Below are positions 1 through 11,390 of a DNA stretch of 64,000 nucleotides, one piece after another. Source of the DNA: Ophioderma brevispina. Lineage: Eukaryota; Echinodermata; Ophiuroidea; Amphilepidida; Ophiodermatidae. Location: assembly GCA_023653785.1 (NCBI GenBank), contig JAMKCH010049087.1:104537-168536 (forward strand). Reading direction: 5' to 3'. Each line of letters begins with the position of its first letter. Positions within the stretch are counted from its first letter, which is position 1. A program made the translations under genes and the position numbers. Under the pieces are notes generated by a model. The model saw only the letters and a program-made list of their open reading frames with translations, ran no database searches and was not told the origin of the DNA.

Positions 1-120
1 AAACTCCCCTGCAGACTTGGGCTACAATTATAACACACATGGCTCCAGTGTTTTCCTCAGGGTCTGTTATGGGGTGGGAAAAGGTTAAAGAAAGAGTTAA
101 GAAAATACGGCATGAGCAGA

Positions 121-625
121 TTCAGGCTACACACTCTAATTTTTTTTTTTACTCAACCTGAGTAATTTTTTTACTCCTTATGGTAGTTAAAAAGTCACAG
201 CTCTTTTGTTGAGTAAACTTGACTCAACAAAGATTGAGTAGCATTTTTACTCTGCCTTGTAGTAAACATTTTACTCAGTATAAGAGTAAATATTTTACTC
301 AGTATAAGAGTAAATATTTTACTCAACATTTGTTGAGCAGAATGTTACTCCGCTTTACTCAACAGTTGAGCAGTGACCTTTTTTACTCAACAGGGTGATA
401 AACTTTACTCAACCCACAAAGAGTAATATTTTGTACTGTATTTCAGTAGATTTCTTGCTAAATCGTTGAGTAACATGTTTTGACTCAACTGATGTTGAGC
501 ACACTGTTTGCCCAACTGTTGAGTAACATTAATTTTACTCAATTGACATTGAGTAATACTTTGGATGCAGGTATAAAGCAAAATGTTTTTCAGAAAGCTA
601 CAGGTTGCTCACCAGGTTGAGTAAA
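121..625. mobile_element. Element built from iterated TTGAGTAA / TTACTCAA words
   Basis: About 500 bases consist of the word TTACTCAA and its complement TTGAGTAA, repeated some twenty times with 10-30 base A/T-rich spacers. The left edge reads CACTCTAATTTTT and then TTTACTCAACCTG. The right side ends with the complement, CAGGTTGAGTAAAAT, so the block has inverted ends. There is no coding potential. The plan is the same as in the AACACC elements at 23.9 and 35.2 kb and the TTACGGAA element at 49.4 kb, so I read it as a non-autonomous DNA transposon. The right terminus is not sharp. Confidence 0.5.
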
Positions 626-1574
626 ATGGCTTGTTCAGTATACTCGAAACTTTCAGCTATTCTGACTTGAGTTCTGTAATAGAACTACTCTTTCAAACAT
701 CAGAAGGACACAAGCAAGATTTAACTTTGGTATTCTTGGTATTTAAAAAGTAACACAAAATCTACAAGGACATATTTTCATTACTTTACCTTTTTCTTCG
801 AAGTCCCGGTGGTTCAAAATCATGATAGATGCACCTGCACGTCGTGTACCGATGTACATGCATCAGTAAAACTATAGGTCATAAATTTGTCAGATTAATT
901 GAAATATGCTGGCACAAATACAACCTATAAGTTTACTGAGCAATAGCGAATGCCCATTGGAATACACAGCCCTCACAGTGATACAGGCATCAAGTCACTC
1001 GGTGAAAGGTTGTCGAATTCATAAGCTTGATATGAGGTACCGTAAACATAGTCCGGTTACGCCGGAATCTCACCACCTTCACATTCATAACAAGTCCATT
1101 GCATCACCACAATAATTATTATCATTATCTGATTATAATTTGTTGGCGTAAAATATAAGAATGTCCAGCATTTCCACGACACCAGCATGTCTTCTACCAT
1201 TGATATGTCCGCGGCAATTTTTGGGCTGTACTTGTCTGGGGTCGTCAACGCTGCTTAAGATCAGAATCAACGCGGTGTAATTTCTGATCCGTCACCTGCG
1301 TCAAACTTCTTTGTCACGCAACGTTGAGTTAGATTTCCAAAAACTGCTTAATCAAAGATTGTTTTAACGGTTACCTGGGTGGGAGTTTAAACGGAATATT
1401 TGGTTTACTCCAGCTGATTAAGCTTGACTAGGCTTTGATCAACCACGCTTTACTCCCGCACTGAGTAATAAAATATTTTAAGTGCAATTATTTAACCCAG
1501 GAGATAGAGACCTTTGTAACACATCTCAAGTACAAAAGGTTTGTTTGAGTGATTAAATGTTGACAGAATGACAG
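626..1574. other. Intergenic, no gene seen
   Basis: AT-rich single-copy-looking sequence. The short open frames here have no domain signature, no splice logic and no compositional signal. No repeats stand out. Confidence 0.5.
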
Positions 1575-1785
1575 GGACCCCTGAAACGATTTTAAGTGCG
1601 CAAATGGGTGCCTTAAGGAGAGGGGGCCAAGATCAAGTTTGTACAGGGGTCAATTTTTAACTTGAATCCAATCATTGTGAAAAGTATACCACGTATCTTG
1701 TCTAACCACAAGGATTCGGAAAGGTATAGTTTGTTAATATAGAAAAAGTAAAGTTTAAGGAGTGATAGCAAAAAAACAGCAAAAA
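1575..1785 (+). repeat. Dispersed repeat family A, copy 1
   Basis: This stretch shares ordered blocks with 18590-18960. These include a 'tacaggggtcaa' block, a 'gaatccaatc..tgtgaa..gtatacca' block, a 'cacaaggatt' block and an 'aaaggtatagtttg' block. It is interspersed non-coding repeat sequence with no coding content. Confidence 0.5.
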
Positions 1786-2508
1786 TAAATAAAAAGGATC
1801 ATTTTCCCATAGACTTTTGTACAGTAACGGATTTAGCAACGTCTACAATGAAATTGTTTGTTTTCAGCACATAAAGGGTTAATTATTTTTAATGTTACTA
1901 TTATTGGTTTACTTATATGTATGTGATGAACATATATCAGCAAAACAAAATGTGTTTGGTTCTTGATTTTTTTTAAGTAGTTCCTCGTGGATCCGGTTAG
2001 TGCGTCGGGGGGGGGGGGGGCCAATGGGACACTCACTAATAAAACTCATTAACGGCTTGGCGATTTTAATTTTTTGGTTGAAAAGAAGCGCATTTAAAAG
2101 TCAGACAATTACAAAAAATTTCGGCGCGAAAAACCCAAGGAAAGCGGGCCGCCCGAAAACAAATTTGGAGGGTCCCTAGCGACCCCCCCCCCCCTTGGTT
2201 CCTTGAAGCTGTTAACCAATTCGGATCCTTGTTTTAGCTTTATATTATGAGATATGTACTTTTTTAACTTGTGGTGGAAAACAAGAAGAACACGATGAAA
2301 TTAAATAAATAGCAATAATATTCCGTAAGAATGATGCAAACCTTTTGTTCCATGGCTAGCAATAACAGAAGGAAACCAGGCTGCAACTATCGGGTTAACA
2401 CGCCCTGGCCAATCAATACACACACATTTAAGGTCCATTGTGAATTATTGGTTATGTTAATCCACTGACCTCTACACAGGGATAGCGGGCTGCCGCACAG
2501 TGAATGGT
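1786..2508. other. Intergenic with G and C runs
   Basis: No gene seen. Contains a run of about 12 G near 2010 and a run of about 13 C near 2190. Such runs recur through the window (4291, 15617, 16193, 17236, 30137, 32350) and are likely places for base-count errors. Confidence 0.45.
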
Positions 2509-2711
2509 CGCCGAGTGTCACAACAGTGAAGTTGCTTTTTACCTACAATATGGCGGGAAACCAAGAATACGCCTGTGTGTGAAATATTCCACACAGATGT
2601 TGTTATACAAAATTCCTTGAACTTTGACAAGTGTATTGCATGTTTCCTTCCAGCCATATTGTCAAGGTTAAAAGCAACTTCCTGTTGTGCATGTTGTGAC
2701 ACTCGGCGATC
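2509..2711. mobile_element. Foldback MITE
   Basis: The left arm begins CGCCGAGTGTCACAACAG. The right arm, read on the other strand, begins CGCCGAGTGTCACAACATG. The arms then share GAAGTTGCTTTT, ACAATATGGC and GGAAAC in order over about 55-70 bases, with few bases between them. This is a short imperfect hairpin typical of a non-autonomous DNA element. The open frames across it are symmetric by-products of the inverted repeat. Confidence 0.6.
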
Positions 2712-4400
2712 AGACCCGAATCCATGTGTAGACGTCAGTGTTCAGTCCCTACGCACTGCAGCAATATTTTTTCGGCTGATCGTCCCTACAATTATCTCGG
2801 TTCTTCTTGGGAACCCTAATTTGAGGTAAGATATTTACCTATTAACTCCGTTTCAATATAATCTCCCCTCTTTGATGAATTGCGATCGTGGCACCATTTT
2901 GGTTGTTAATCAAAAGAGCATTACAGTAGAATGTCCATCTAAGATTCACGTTATCAATCTTATTTGAAAAGCGCGCTTTTAAAACCATTCTTATTTTTCA
3001 ATTAAAATGGAGTTGGTGAGGAGTTTTTAGGTTACTTGTGCTGAAGAATCAAATTAAGTGCATTTTTAGGTGCTTTATAGGCATTACATGTGAAACAACT
3101 TGATTAATATGACGACTTATGTGGACTCAAATCCTACGACTTCCAAATACATGTTTCCTGTGCATGACAAAATAGGTTTTCATAATTTTTAGGGAGTCAT
3201 TGTTTGATTATTTTTGTCACCGTTTTCTTTATCCTTTCACCATATGCTCCAAAAAGTACATATTTCATAAATAAAGCTAAAACAAGGATAAGAATCGGTC
3301 AAGTAAACTTCATGGGATCAAAGAGAGAAAGATCTTTGCATAAGGACTTCTTTGATTACACAATCGGCGAAGGAGTGAGTTAGTAGTGAGTAACTGATTT
3401 CTGCCACAGGTATATTAAATATATCGGGGTAGGTCAAGTGCAAAGTTGCAACTTTGTTTTGAAAATGAATAAAATGTCATCACAAATGTCTTTCAAAATT
3501 CAGTGACCAGTAGATGTACATCATGCTTGCATATTGACTCGACTAGACGCAAAATAATAAAGCACTGTTGATATCCGAATCCGCTCGGTATATTGTTATT
3601 ACCCCATGCAGTTGAAAAATATTCAGGTGCTCCCATCCCGATTAAGCAATATTAGAACATTTTTGAAGAGCGCCCCCAATTTTTCAAAAATTTGGAGATT
3701 TTTTTACACGATTGCATTGGTACTGGCTAGTAAACTATAACCTGTGAATGGTAAGCTCGGAAAATGTCATGGTGTGTCACAAACGCAGGAATTTTGTGCT
3801 AGAATAATTATTATCGGGGGATCCCCGATGATAATACAAACGGTGCTGGAAACGGCCTTTCCAATGTGGAAATAATAGCCGGGAAAAAATTAACGCCACA
3901 TGTACGTGTTCTACGTCAATCCATTAGTGTTTTATTAGTTCAGGCAAGCCAACGTTAGAGGTATTTTTTAGAGGGGTGTGGCCGTGCATCATGGACGGAC
4001 ATAAACGTAGGCATTTCCAGCTTTGCCGTAAGTCCAATCTGGGATCCCAATTCTAATACAAAAAATCGCTTATTTTGTGATAAAATACGCATTTTTTTTT
4101 TTAGCATTCTCGTTCGCAGGTATAGTTTCATAGACATTACCAACGCGAAACTGTGCAAAAAATATTCAAATTTTGAAAATTTGAGGGCGATCTTCAACAA
4201 AGTGAAATTGCTGTAAGCTTAAAGATTAAATATTGTAACCCTAAAGAGCCGGGCTTTTGGACCCATCTCAGGGTTCCCCTAGAATCCGCCACCCCCCCCC
4301 CCATATCGGAAAAAAGAGTGATGAAACTATCATATGTGTGGTACCAAATGGATAGCTATGACCATCCCAAGTCCATTGATACAAAAAAGTACAAAATAAC
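2712..4400. other. Intergenic, no gene seen
   Basis: AT-rich sequence without recognisable coding or repeat structure, apart from a near-perfect palindrome at 3808-3838 (ATTATTATCGGGGGATCC and its complement) and a run of 11 C near 4291. A weak splice-donor-like GTAAG follows 2825 at the end of an 84-codon open frame, but nothing supports a real exon. Confidence 0.4.
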
Positions 4401-4406
4401 ATTGCA

Positions 4407-4438
4407 TGACGTCACCAGTGACGTCAAGCATGACGTCA
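4407..4438. promoter_or_regulatory. Three TGACGTCA (CRE-type) sites at 12-base spacing
   Basis: The palindrome TGACGTCA starts at 4407, 4419 and 4431, exactly 12 bases apart. This is the full consensus bound by CREB/ATF bZIP factors. No promoter or gene start is visible nearby, so the sites may be part of an unrecognised repeat instead of a working enhancer. Confidence 0.35.
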
Positions 4439-4442
4439 TGCA

Positions 4443-7148
4443 AAGATTGTAGAAAAAATCTAAACAAAATCGCAAAACTTAATGTTTTTCGCCTCATTCT
4501 AGCCAAAAGTTGGATTTTTTGCCAATGTGTGTCAAAGTATGGTCGCCAACTGCTCGTACTAAAAAATAATAAGGATTAAAACATAGTTAAAGTTATCTAG
4601 CACAAAAAAATGGATTATGCCGTTCCGTGTAATTTCAAGGGAAATAGCTTTATTCGCACGCAGTGCGCGGTTACGTAATGCCGCCGTCTCAACCGTAGTC
4701 CGATTTTGTCAAAATGGTCTAAATCGAGGCGCAAGGCTTTTCAAAGGAAAAAAGTCATGTCGTTCGATCGTGAAAAAAATTCAAAAAGGTGAGGTACGGA
4801 ACAAAAAAATGTCGAGGGGGCGGATTTCGCCAGGGCCTTGTACGGTAAAATAGAATCACCGTAAACTTTGCAATTTCTGTTAAACTTCTATGAAACTATT
4901 TCCGTTGTGCTCGTGTAACCTCCATCACAACATCCGTAAACAATAAGTATCGTGTTTACAGAGATTTCGAAATATTTTTTTGTGTGTATTAATGAAAAAT
5001 AGTCAACTAGAACTAAAGATAGTAACCTAAAATGCACAATTCCGAAATTTGAGATGAATCGGATTTTTCGTTTGATGCAGTAAACATTTATGTGTAGTAC
5101 AACGTCCCAAAGTTGTGATTTTCTATATGAAGGAATTCGATTTAAGCTTAGCAATTTCACACAGTGATTAGTATATGGACAAGCATTATGTACATGCAAT
5201 AAACACGATTTCTTTGGAAATTGAGGGCGCCCTCCTCAGGAAATCTCTGAGTCGGCCTTTAAGACATTTGAAAAGAATTTGACAAGCAATTACAGCCCAA
5301 ATTCAATGAATCAAATTAATTGCATTGATTTCAGTATGTTTCCATGCATTCACACATAAACCTAACAGATCAACAGCTGTTTTGAATATCGTAGATGTGG
5401 CCTTTCTTGTGGCGATAAAGGTGATAGTTAAAGACACTATCAGTGATTCATGCTAAAGAGCCAAAATATTTAAAATTTGCTGAATATAAGTGAAGGATAT
5501 GTCTGGTGAATTCTCATAAGTTATTTTTTGCAAATGAAAAATCGATAGAAGTGAAGAAAACAGCAGTGTTAAAAGATATGACTCTCCATTCAAATACGTG
5601 TTGTAGAAAGTGTCCGTACGGACAATAATGACTAAAACATCCGATTTGTCCTTATTACGTTGCTTTCAGACTTCAAAATTACTATCTGTTAATTTCTGCT
5701 TCAAAAAGGTAAAAAATGTTCATTTTCCTGGGCACATTTAGAATTAGCATGAACAATGCATTTAAATGAGTCGAAACAAGCCTATAGTCCTTGTTGGTGT
5801 TTTAAATGGCTATCCAAACGTGGAAGGCCACCTCTAATGCCACTGACTGTCAGTGACAATCTTGAACATGTAGAAAATGCACGAGATGACCACTAATGTT
5901 TCATGTTAAGGTTTCGCAAGAATTGAAACAAACTTGGGACAATTTAGTCCGTAAATAATTTTTTTTTCAACGAAATGGAATCTAATTTGGTGACTTATCT
6001 GAATTTAATTCATGTCTTACAAAATTGAAGCTAATCGATCCCGGGAAGTTTTTTATGTGAACATACATGTTCGGTCATGAATTGAAACATAAAGTTGGGT
6101 AAACTTACAACGTTCGTAGCGTGTGACCAATTTATTGCAAGCTGATGTAAACCTGGTTCAATTGTGGTCGAGCTGATAACAATGGAACATACCTTTGCTT
6201 TCAATCTCTTTGTGTATTTGTCTCACATTTGAAGTCATTGTTGAAAATCGCTTTAAAAGTGTCTTGCACAGAAATTAATGTCCTATAATCATACAGAAAC
6301 TCACTTTCCAAAACTTTCGGTTTTGAGAAATTGACAAAACATGCCTAAAATTAAGATTAGACTACACAAATGATTGGCAAGAAGATCGCAAGATATCGCC
6401 AGGCATAGCTGACACATTTAAGTGAACTGAAAAGGGGCATTTTCGTTCTGGTCGAATAATTTCAATTTAGATTGTTTGGAATATAGAACTGTGAATTTGA
6501 TTTATTTTCTTGAAAATCTATGAACCACTATCTTTATTAAAACTGTAAGAGCGAGCCAACCGTGAAAATATTAAAACATTGAAATAACTCATAATACAAC
6601 CAATTCTACTGATTTAAAACGATTGGGTGTTTAGAATGCACACAATATCTGATTTTGCTTTCTACGAACTAAATTTCATTGCATCCCCCCCCCATGACTG
6701 CACATATTATGATGTATTCATCCACCTTGCACCTGTCACATCAATATCTTTAAACATGTCTATAGAAAACAACAAAAGCAATGGTATGCGAGTGATCTCT
6801 CACCTGGTTTTCTACAGGCTGCCAGGTGTCAAATGAAAACGTGGCAGTGATGTCACTGCCGCCAACTAGCAGTCAGTCACAATGTATTTTTGAAATTTTC
6901 ACACAATGTAAACCTGACAATTGTTTTCAATTAAGTGTGAGTGTAGTTAGTGTGGATTCATATTGGTATGCTGAAATAATTTTCTTTGCTGATCGCACTC
7001 TTTAATGCCATCCTGTAATGTTATTTGAAGAAATCACGTTAATTTTACCATTGTTCTTAGCAGCGAAATATCCAAGTTCAGAGAGGTAGTGAATATTATT
7101 ATATAACGAATACACTAATTTCCGACTAATTTAAGCCATGTGAGGGTT
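4443..7148. other. Intergenic, no gene seen
   Basis: About 2.7 kb of AT-rich sequence. The 78- and 103-codon open frames at 4617-4853 (+) and 4888-5199 (-) have no recognisable domain. A block beginning TTAAAGACACTATCAGTG near 5428 matches the end of the TTAA-flanked element at 50.3 kb, so a decayed relative may start here. Confidence 0.4.
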
Positions 7149-7152
7149 TTAA

Positions 7153-7559
7153 AGGTGCAACGAGAGATTTTGGGCGGAATCCATATCTTGTGGATTTATA
7201 TATATATATCTATATATATATATATATATATATATAGATATATATCTTAGTATATGTGTGTGTGTGTGTGTGTTGTAGTGTTTCATATAAGACCCAATAG
7301 ATTTTTACCTTGTATGTGACTAACAGAAATGCCATGAACAGTGTGAAACAAAAAAAAAAAAACAAAGCGCGATTTAATTGTTCAATTTAAATAAAATAGA
7401 ATGAAATTTAATATTTGCTCCATAGTAATTGAATTCACAATTTCTGTAACAAAAAAATAATTTTCAGCTTAATTCTTTCACGTGGGATATTTTTGATAGA
7501 AGGCTTTACATTAGTGCATTTTTATGGACACCTGTTATGTGAAATCTCTCGTTGCACCT
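7153..7559. mobile_element. MITE with 18-base inverted ends and TTAA target duplication
   Basis: The ends are perfect inverted repeats: AGGTGCAACGAGAGATTT at the left and its exact complement at the right. Each end is flanked directly by TTAA (7149-7152 and 7560-7563). TTAA target-site duplication is the signature of piggyBac- and Kolobok-type transposases. The 407-base interior has no coding sequence and holds a (TA)n/(TG)n microsatellite at 7198-7272. A non-autonomous, probably young insertion. Confidence 0.8.
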
Positions 7560-7563
7560 TTAA

Positions 7564-7909
7564 TATCACAAAGCTTGACAAAATAATCTATGTGATATCG
7601 TTACATAAACGGGTGTTTTCTGTCAATATTTTTACAATAATGAAAACTATAACTTCACTCGGCTATCGCCTCGTGAAATCGAAGTCACATTGGACCTCAC
7701 GTGTTACCTGCGCACTTGTTAGTAGTTAATATTTTGTATACTCTACGACTTCGTTTTATATCATTCAAAACCCGTGGAACCAGAAGTGTGCATGCATGCT
7801 GCTTCCGTAAACAACAGTCTGACGTGGCTACCTTCCCAGTGAAGTCCAAAAGAGTAAATTGCACTTTTCCGTAGATTTATGAAAGGTGACTTTAGCACTT
7901 GGTATCTTC
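7564..7909. other. Intergenic between MITE and duplicated block
   Basis: No gene recognised. On the minus strand this lies downstream of the HLX-like stop codon and may hold some of its 3' untranslated region. Confidence 0.35.
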
Positions 7910-8170
7910 ATAAAGCCATATGCATCAATGCGTGATGAAATCACAATTCTAACATTCCAAAATTGCAACATTTTTTTTCCTTTCATTTTATACAAAGTAA
8001 CTACAATGCCAGTAGGCAATTATATTAACAAGTAATTTACATGGTCAGTTTTCAAACCACAATTGGTTTGCCACAAGCATTTGCCATGCTTTGCGTCGAC
8101 ATGTCACAAATGGAATCTGTCCCTTTTGGTGACGGGAGTCCCTTGCCAAGTCCGTTGCTTTGAGGCATCC

Positions 8171-8344
8171 TTACTTCACTACCCCATCTTCATCCTCGAC
8201 GCCACTACCACTGTCGCTTGGAGCATCTACCGTTGGGAATAGATCTGGAATGTTGTTGCGCTGAGCTTGTTCGTCAGTGCCTTTAATCTCTTGCTGTTGG
8301 CAATGGCGCCATTTCATTCGACGATTTTGAAACCAAACTTTAAC
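8171..8344 (-). CDS. hlx: HLX-like homeobox gene, terminal coding exon (homeodomain helix 3 and C-tail)
   Basis: The exon encodes homeodomain residues 45-57 (VKVWFQNRRMKWR, with recognition-helix W48, F49, N51 and R53), then HCQQQ and an acidic tail ending SGSGVEDEDGVVK before TAA at 8173-8171. It is 174 bases with no frameshift. The acceptor CTAG lies at 8345-8348, and the exon opens in phase 0 after the upstream exon's ...TDTQ, a common intron site in homeobox genes. The tail is much shorter than that of vertebrate HLX. With the upstream exon the domain matches the H2.0/HLX class, DNA-binding regulators of mesoderm and gut development. The product should be nuclear. Confidence 0.85.
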   Translation of the reverse strand, partial: VKVWFQNRRMKWRHCQQQEIKGTDEQAQRNNIPDLFPTVDAPSDSGSGVEDEDGVVK

Positions 8345-9214
8345 CTAGAAATGTAATTATGAAAATGGTGTGAATTTTTTTTTTTGCTTTTTTCCCTTCT
8401 CATGAAAAAGGATTAATATCAGAGTAGCATATGATTACAAAGTCTTAAATTAATTGAAATGTAATGTATTTACAACTTCTTTGAGAAGTTCTCAGGCAAA
8501 TCATGCACCACTCTTTGACCATGTGACTATACAGTGTGTACCAATAAAATTGCATGACTTGCATTTACATTAGCTTACTTAGAAAGTAATCGGCGGAATT
8601 TCATATTAGTGCATTTAAGAAAGCCAGTAATATCTTTAAATTTTCCCTGAAAATGCCAGACTGATTTAGCTAACCAATCTAGAGGGAGAATTTCATCTAA
8701 AAGAATAAGACGGATGCATTCTCTGCTCTTCAATGGCAATATCTAATGCTGAAAGGACACTGTTGTCCCTCCTTGCATGGCTGAGTGGTCCCAAGCTAAA
8801 AGCAGACTACTGATTGGCTTATTACATCATAATAACCTCTGAGTAACCCCAATTAAAATAGAGCTTCTATATAAGCTTATATATCTGTATGTACCTTTTT
8901 GAAAATGTGTCTCTGATTGGCAAATTATATCTTATAACCCTCTGATTAACCATTCAAATCGACCAGTAGCTCATGAGGGATTACAAACTAATACCATGAC
9001 TGTTTTCAGGAACTAAAGGAGACATTCCTTGCTTCATTATGAATTCCTAATTTGAATTTGATGATGACAGTATATGTTAAATTTGAGTTTCATCTTAAGC
9101 AGATTTGGTGTAAAATATCAAATTGAATGTAAGCCTTGGTACATTTTTGAGAAATCCGTTTTGTGTGTTCATTTATTGCGGTTGTGTTTGAAATAAATAT
9201 TGGACATAGCATAC
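8345..9214 (-). other. Intron between the two HLX-like homeodomain exons, copy A
   Basis: 870-base intron on the minus strand, with donor GTATGC at 9214-9209 and acceptor CTAG at 8348-8345. It splits the homeodomain between residues 44 and 45. AT-rich, no embedded gene. Confidence 0.7.
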
Positions 9215-9478
9215 CTGTGTATCTGTTAGACCAAGTGCCGAGGGGCTAATTGTCTCCAATCTGGTTCTTGGTTAACGTAATTTTGCATTTCAAAACGTTT
9301 CTCCAATTCTTTGCGCTGCAAGCTGGTTAAAAACGCTCTAGACCAACTGCGTTTTCTTTCACATTAGTGGGACCATGCAGTGGTGAGGACTGTTGGAAAA
9401 CGGGAAGACGACGATAGGGGAAGTGGTCGGTACAACCGTGTTGAAGGAGAAGACGGGCCCATAAATATTCTGGATTTC
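9215..9478 (-). CDS. hlx: HLX-like homeobox gene, exon with homeodomain arm and helices 1-2 (frameshifted as read)
   Basis: In pieces from different frames the exon reads KRKRSWSRA, SLQRKELEKRFEMQ, a QLA segment and LTDTQ before the donor GTATGC. The arm word KRSWSRA is diagnostic for HLX/H2.0 homeodomains and separates them from DBX, which has RRAVFSDVQRK-type sequence there. Upstream of the domain a proline/serine-rich linker can be read (SSPLHGPTN). The acceptor is ACACAG at the high-coordinate end. At least three small indels break the frame here, near the arm, after helix 1 and before LTDTQ. Copy B has its own indels at other places, and between the two copies every segment has an open version. 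This favours read errors over decay. Confidence 0.8.
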
Positions 9479-10713
9479 CTGTGTGTGGACAGATGTATGA
9501 AAAGAAATAATACATGATTTCAGTGCTCCTTCATGATCTTAACTGCAAATTTTGCTACTGTCTTTGGATTGATATTCATATTTCGGCTTTTAAGTATGAA
9601 TATGTTAGGTGAGGCTTTTTTGTTCTTATTTTATGTTTTATAGTTTGTATGTATAAAACAGATTCAGTGAAAGCTATGAAAACTAAAATGCTTTGTAACT
9701 AACTACAAAGGAATCAACACTCGTTTGGGCAGGAAAACAAATCAATTGTTTTTTTTTTTTTAATTTTTCTTTTGAATTGGAAAAAATGCTTGGAACTTTA
9801 AAGTGTTAATGACATAATACTATAAACTTTCATTTCACTTCTATACAAAATTTGATCCTCGTTTAAAATAACATAAAAAACGTGATTGATAGTAGTATAA
9901 GACAGTAGTATATGTCCTGATTGGAGAGGATATTGCCAGATGCTTTCTAACCTGATAAACATAACACCTCCTGTGTGGAATGACCGAATTTAGTCCAGTT
10001 GGGGAAACAAACTATACTGGGACTATACTCTGATGTCCGATGTCCTTGTGGATGGATCTTGGTTGGCAGTAAATGCCACATAATCCAAAAGTTTGTGTGC
10101 ATAACACATGTATAATGTTGCTTTGGTTTTTAGTATTCTGCCCCACATCCTTTCAACATGCAGGTATTCGGTGAGGTGAATTCATAGTGGTGGTGCACAT
10201 ACAAATTCTTTTCCATGCATTGAAAAAGGCACGGTAACTAAAAATAGGATTTCTAGATTAGTTGACACACAGGATTTGCTTTGTCTCTGTTGAATCATTG
10301 TTAGTGTGGCTAAACGGATTATGTGGCATTACTGCCAACCCATAGATGCAAAAAAGAGGAATAAAAGGAACAGCCTATTACTTCTGGCTGACTGAATTGT
10401 CCAGAGCAAGGTTAATGAAATTATTGGACATGTGTTTACGGATTACCCTTTACAAAAAAATAAGTCAAAATTACATTCTCGATTGCACATAGTTGTAAAC
10501 TTTAATAAAGAAGCATTCAGCTAATATTAATTAGTGTGTTTTGTATATACAAATCATTATCACCAAGTATGATGAGATAAGGGGTGTATACACTATGCTT
10601 TAACTTAAAACTCGGTGACTCAAAGAGATTAAAACAACATCGCGGCTCTTTTCATTCTACTGATAAGCAATTCTACTTATGTGTCGCTGCTTGCAGACAT
10701 AGAGGCCTCTTAG
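9479..10713 (-). other. Sequence upstream of homeodomain exon, copy A
   Basis: Probably intron of the HLX-like gene. A stretch at 9960-10180 is well conserved between the two copies and has fairly long minus-strand open frames, so it could hide a linker exon. No protein motif was recognised and the frames disagree between copies. Confidence 0.35.
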
Positions 10714-10902
10714 GCAGTGGCGTAACCAGATTTTTTTCAGGGGGCAGAGGGGGGGCACCATTATATTTCAGGGGGGAAGCGATATTAAAATTGTTAGTAT
10801 AGTACATGGCCTTATGTAAATTACCATTTTTTCAGGGGGCAGAGGGGGGAAGATTCCCCAAAGGGGGGGAGCTGCCCCCTGACCCCACTCGGGTACGCCA
10901 GG
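10714..10902. mobile_element. G-rich foldback element with GTGGCGTAACC / GGTACGCC ends, copy A
   Basis: Starts CAGTGGCGTAACCAG and ends with the imperfect complement GGGTACGCCAGGGG. Inside are long G runs (CAGGGGGCAGAGGGGG) and near the right end GCTGCCCCCTGACCCC. Elements with 'gtggcgtaaccagggg' ends occur in many invertebrate genomes. The copy at 15043-15243 is its partner in the duplicated block, and a decayed relative lies at 55985-56185. Confidence 0.6.
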
Positions 10903-11216
10903 GGCTTAGGACTCACTTTGGTGGGGGTGTTTGTTGTGTTGTGTTTAATAAAGCCATAGCTTCAATGCGTGAGAAATCACAATTCGAACATTCCAAAATG
11001 TGCACATTTTTTCCTTTCCTTATACAAGTAACTACAATGCCAGTAAGGCAATTATATTAACAAGTTACTTTACATGGTCAGTTTTCAAACCACAATGGTT
11101 TGCCACAAGAATTTGCCCATGCTTTGGTCGACATGTCACAATGGATCTGTCCCTTTGGTGACGGGAAGGGGTTTTTTTTTTTGTTTCCCTGCCAAAGTCG
11201 TTGCTTTGAAGCAGCC

Positions 11217-11390
11217 TTACTTCACTACCCCATCTTCATCCTCGACGCCACTTACCACTGTCGAATTGGAGCATCTACCGTTGGGAATAGATCTGGAATG
11301 TTGTTGCGCTGAGCTTGTTCGTAAGTGCCTTTAAATCTCGTGCTGTGGCAATGGCGACATTCATTCGACGATTTGACACCAAACTTTAAC
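11217..11390 (-). pseudogene. Second version of HLX-like terminal exon, frameshifted
   Basis: Same exon as 8171-8344 with the same acceptor (CTAG at 11391) and the same terminal codons (DGVVK stop). Helix 3 reads VKVW and then leaves frame, because the phenylalanine/glutamine codons carry an indel. Further one-base changes follow. The total length is unchanged at 174 bases, so gains and losses balance. Either a noisy second haplotype of one exon or a decaying tandem paralogue. Confidence 0.7.

Larger units (their letters stand above)
7910..10935. repeat. 3 kb direct duplication, copy A
   Basis: This block aligns in order with 10948-15285. The match starts at 'ataaagccat' and runs through the two homeobox exons, their intron and the upstream sequence to the G-rich element at the end. 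Differences are mostly isolated one- or two-base insertions and deletions, unlike ageing paralogues, which also accumulate substitutions. Copy A lacks the 1.3 kb insertion found in copy B. Its terminal homeobox exon is intact. Likely the better-read of two haplotype versions of one locus. Confidence 0.85.
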
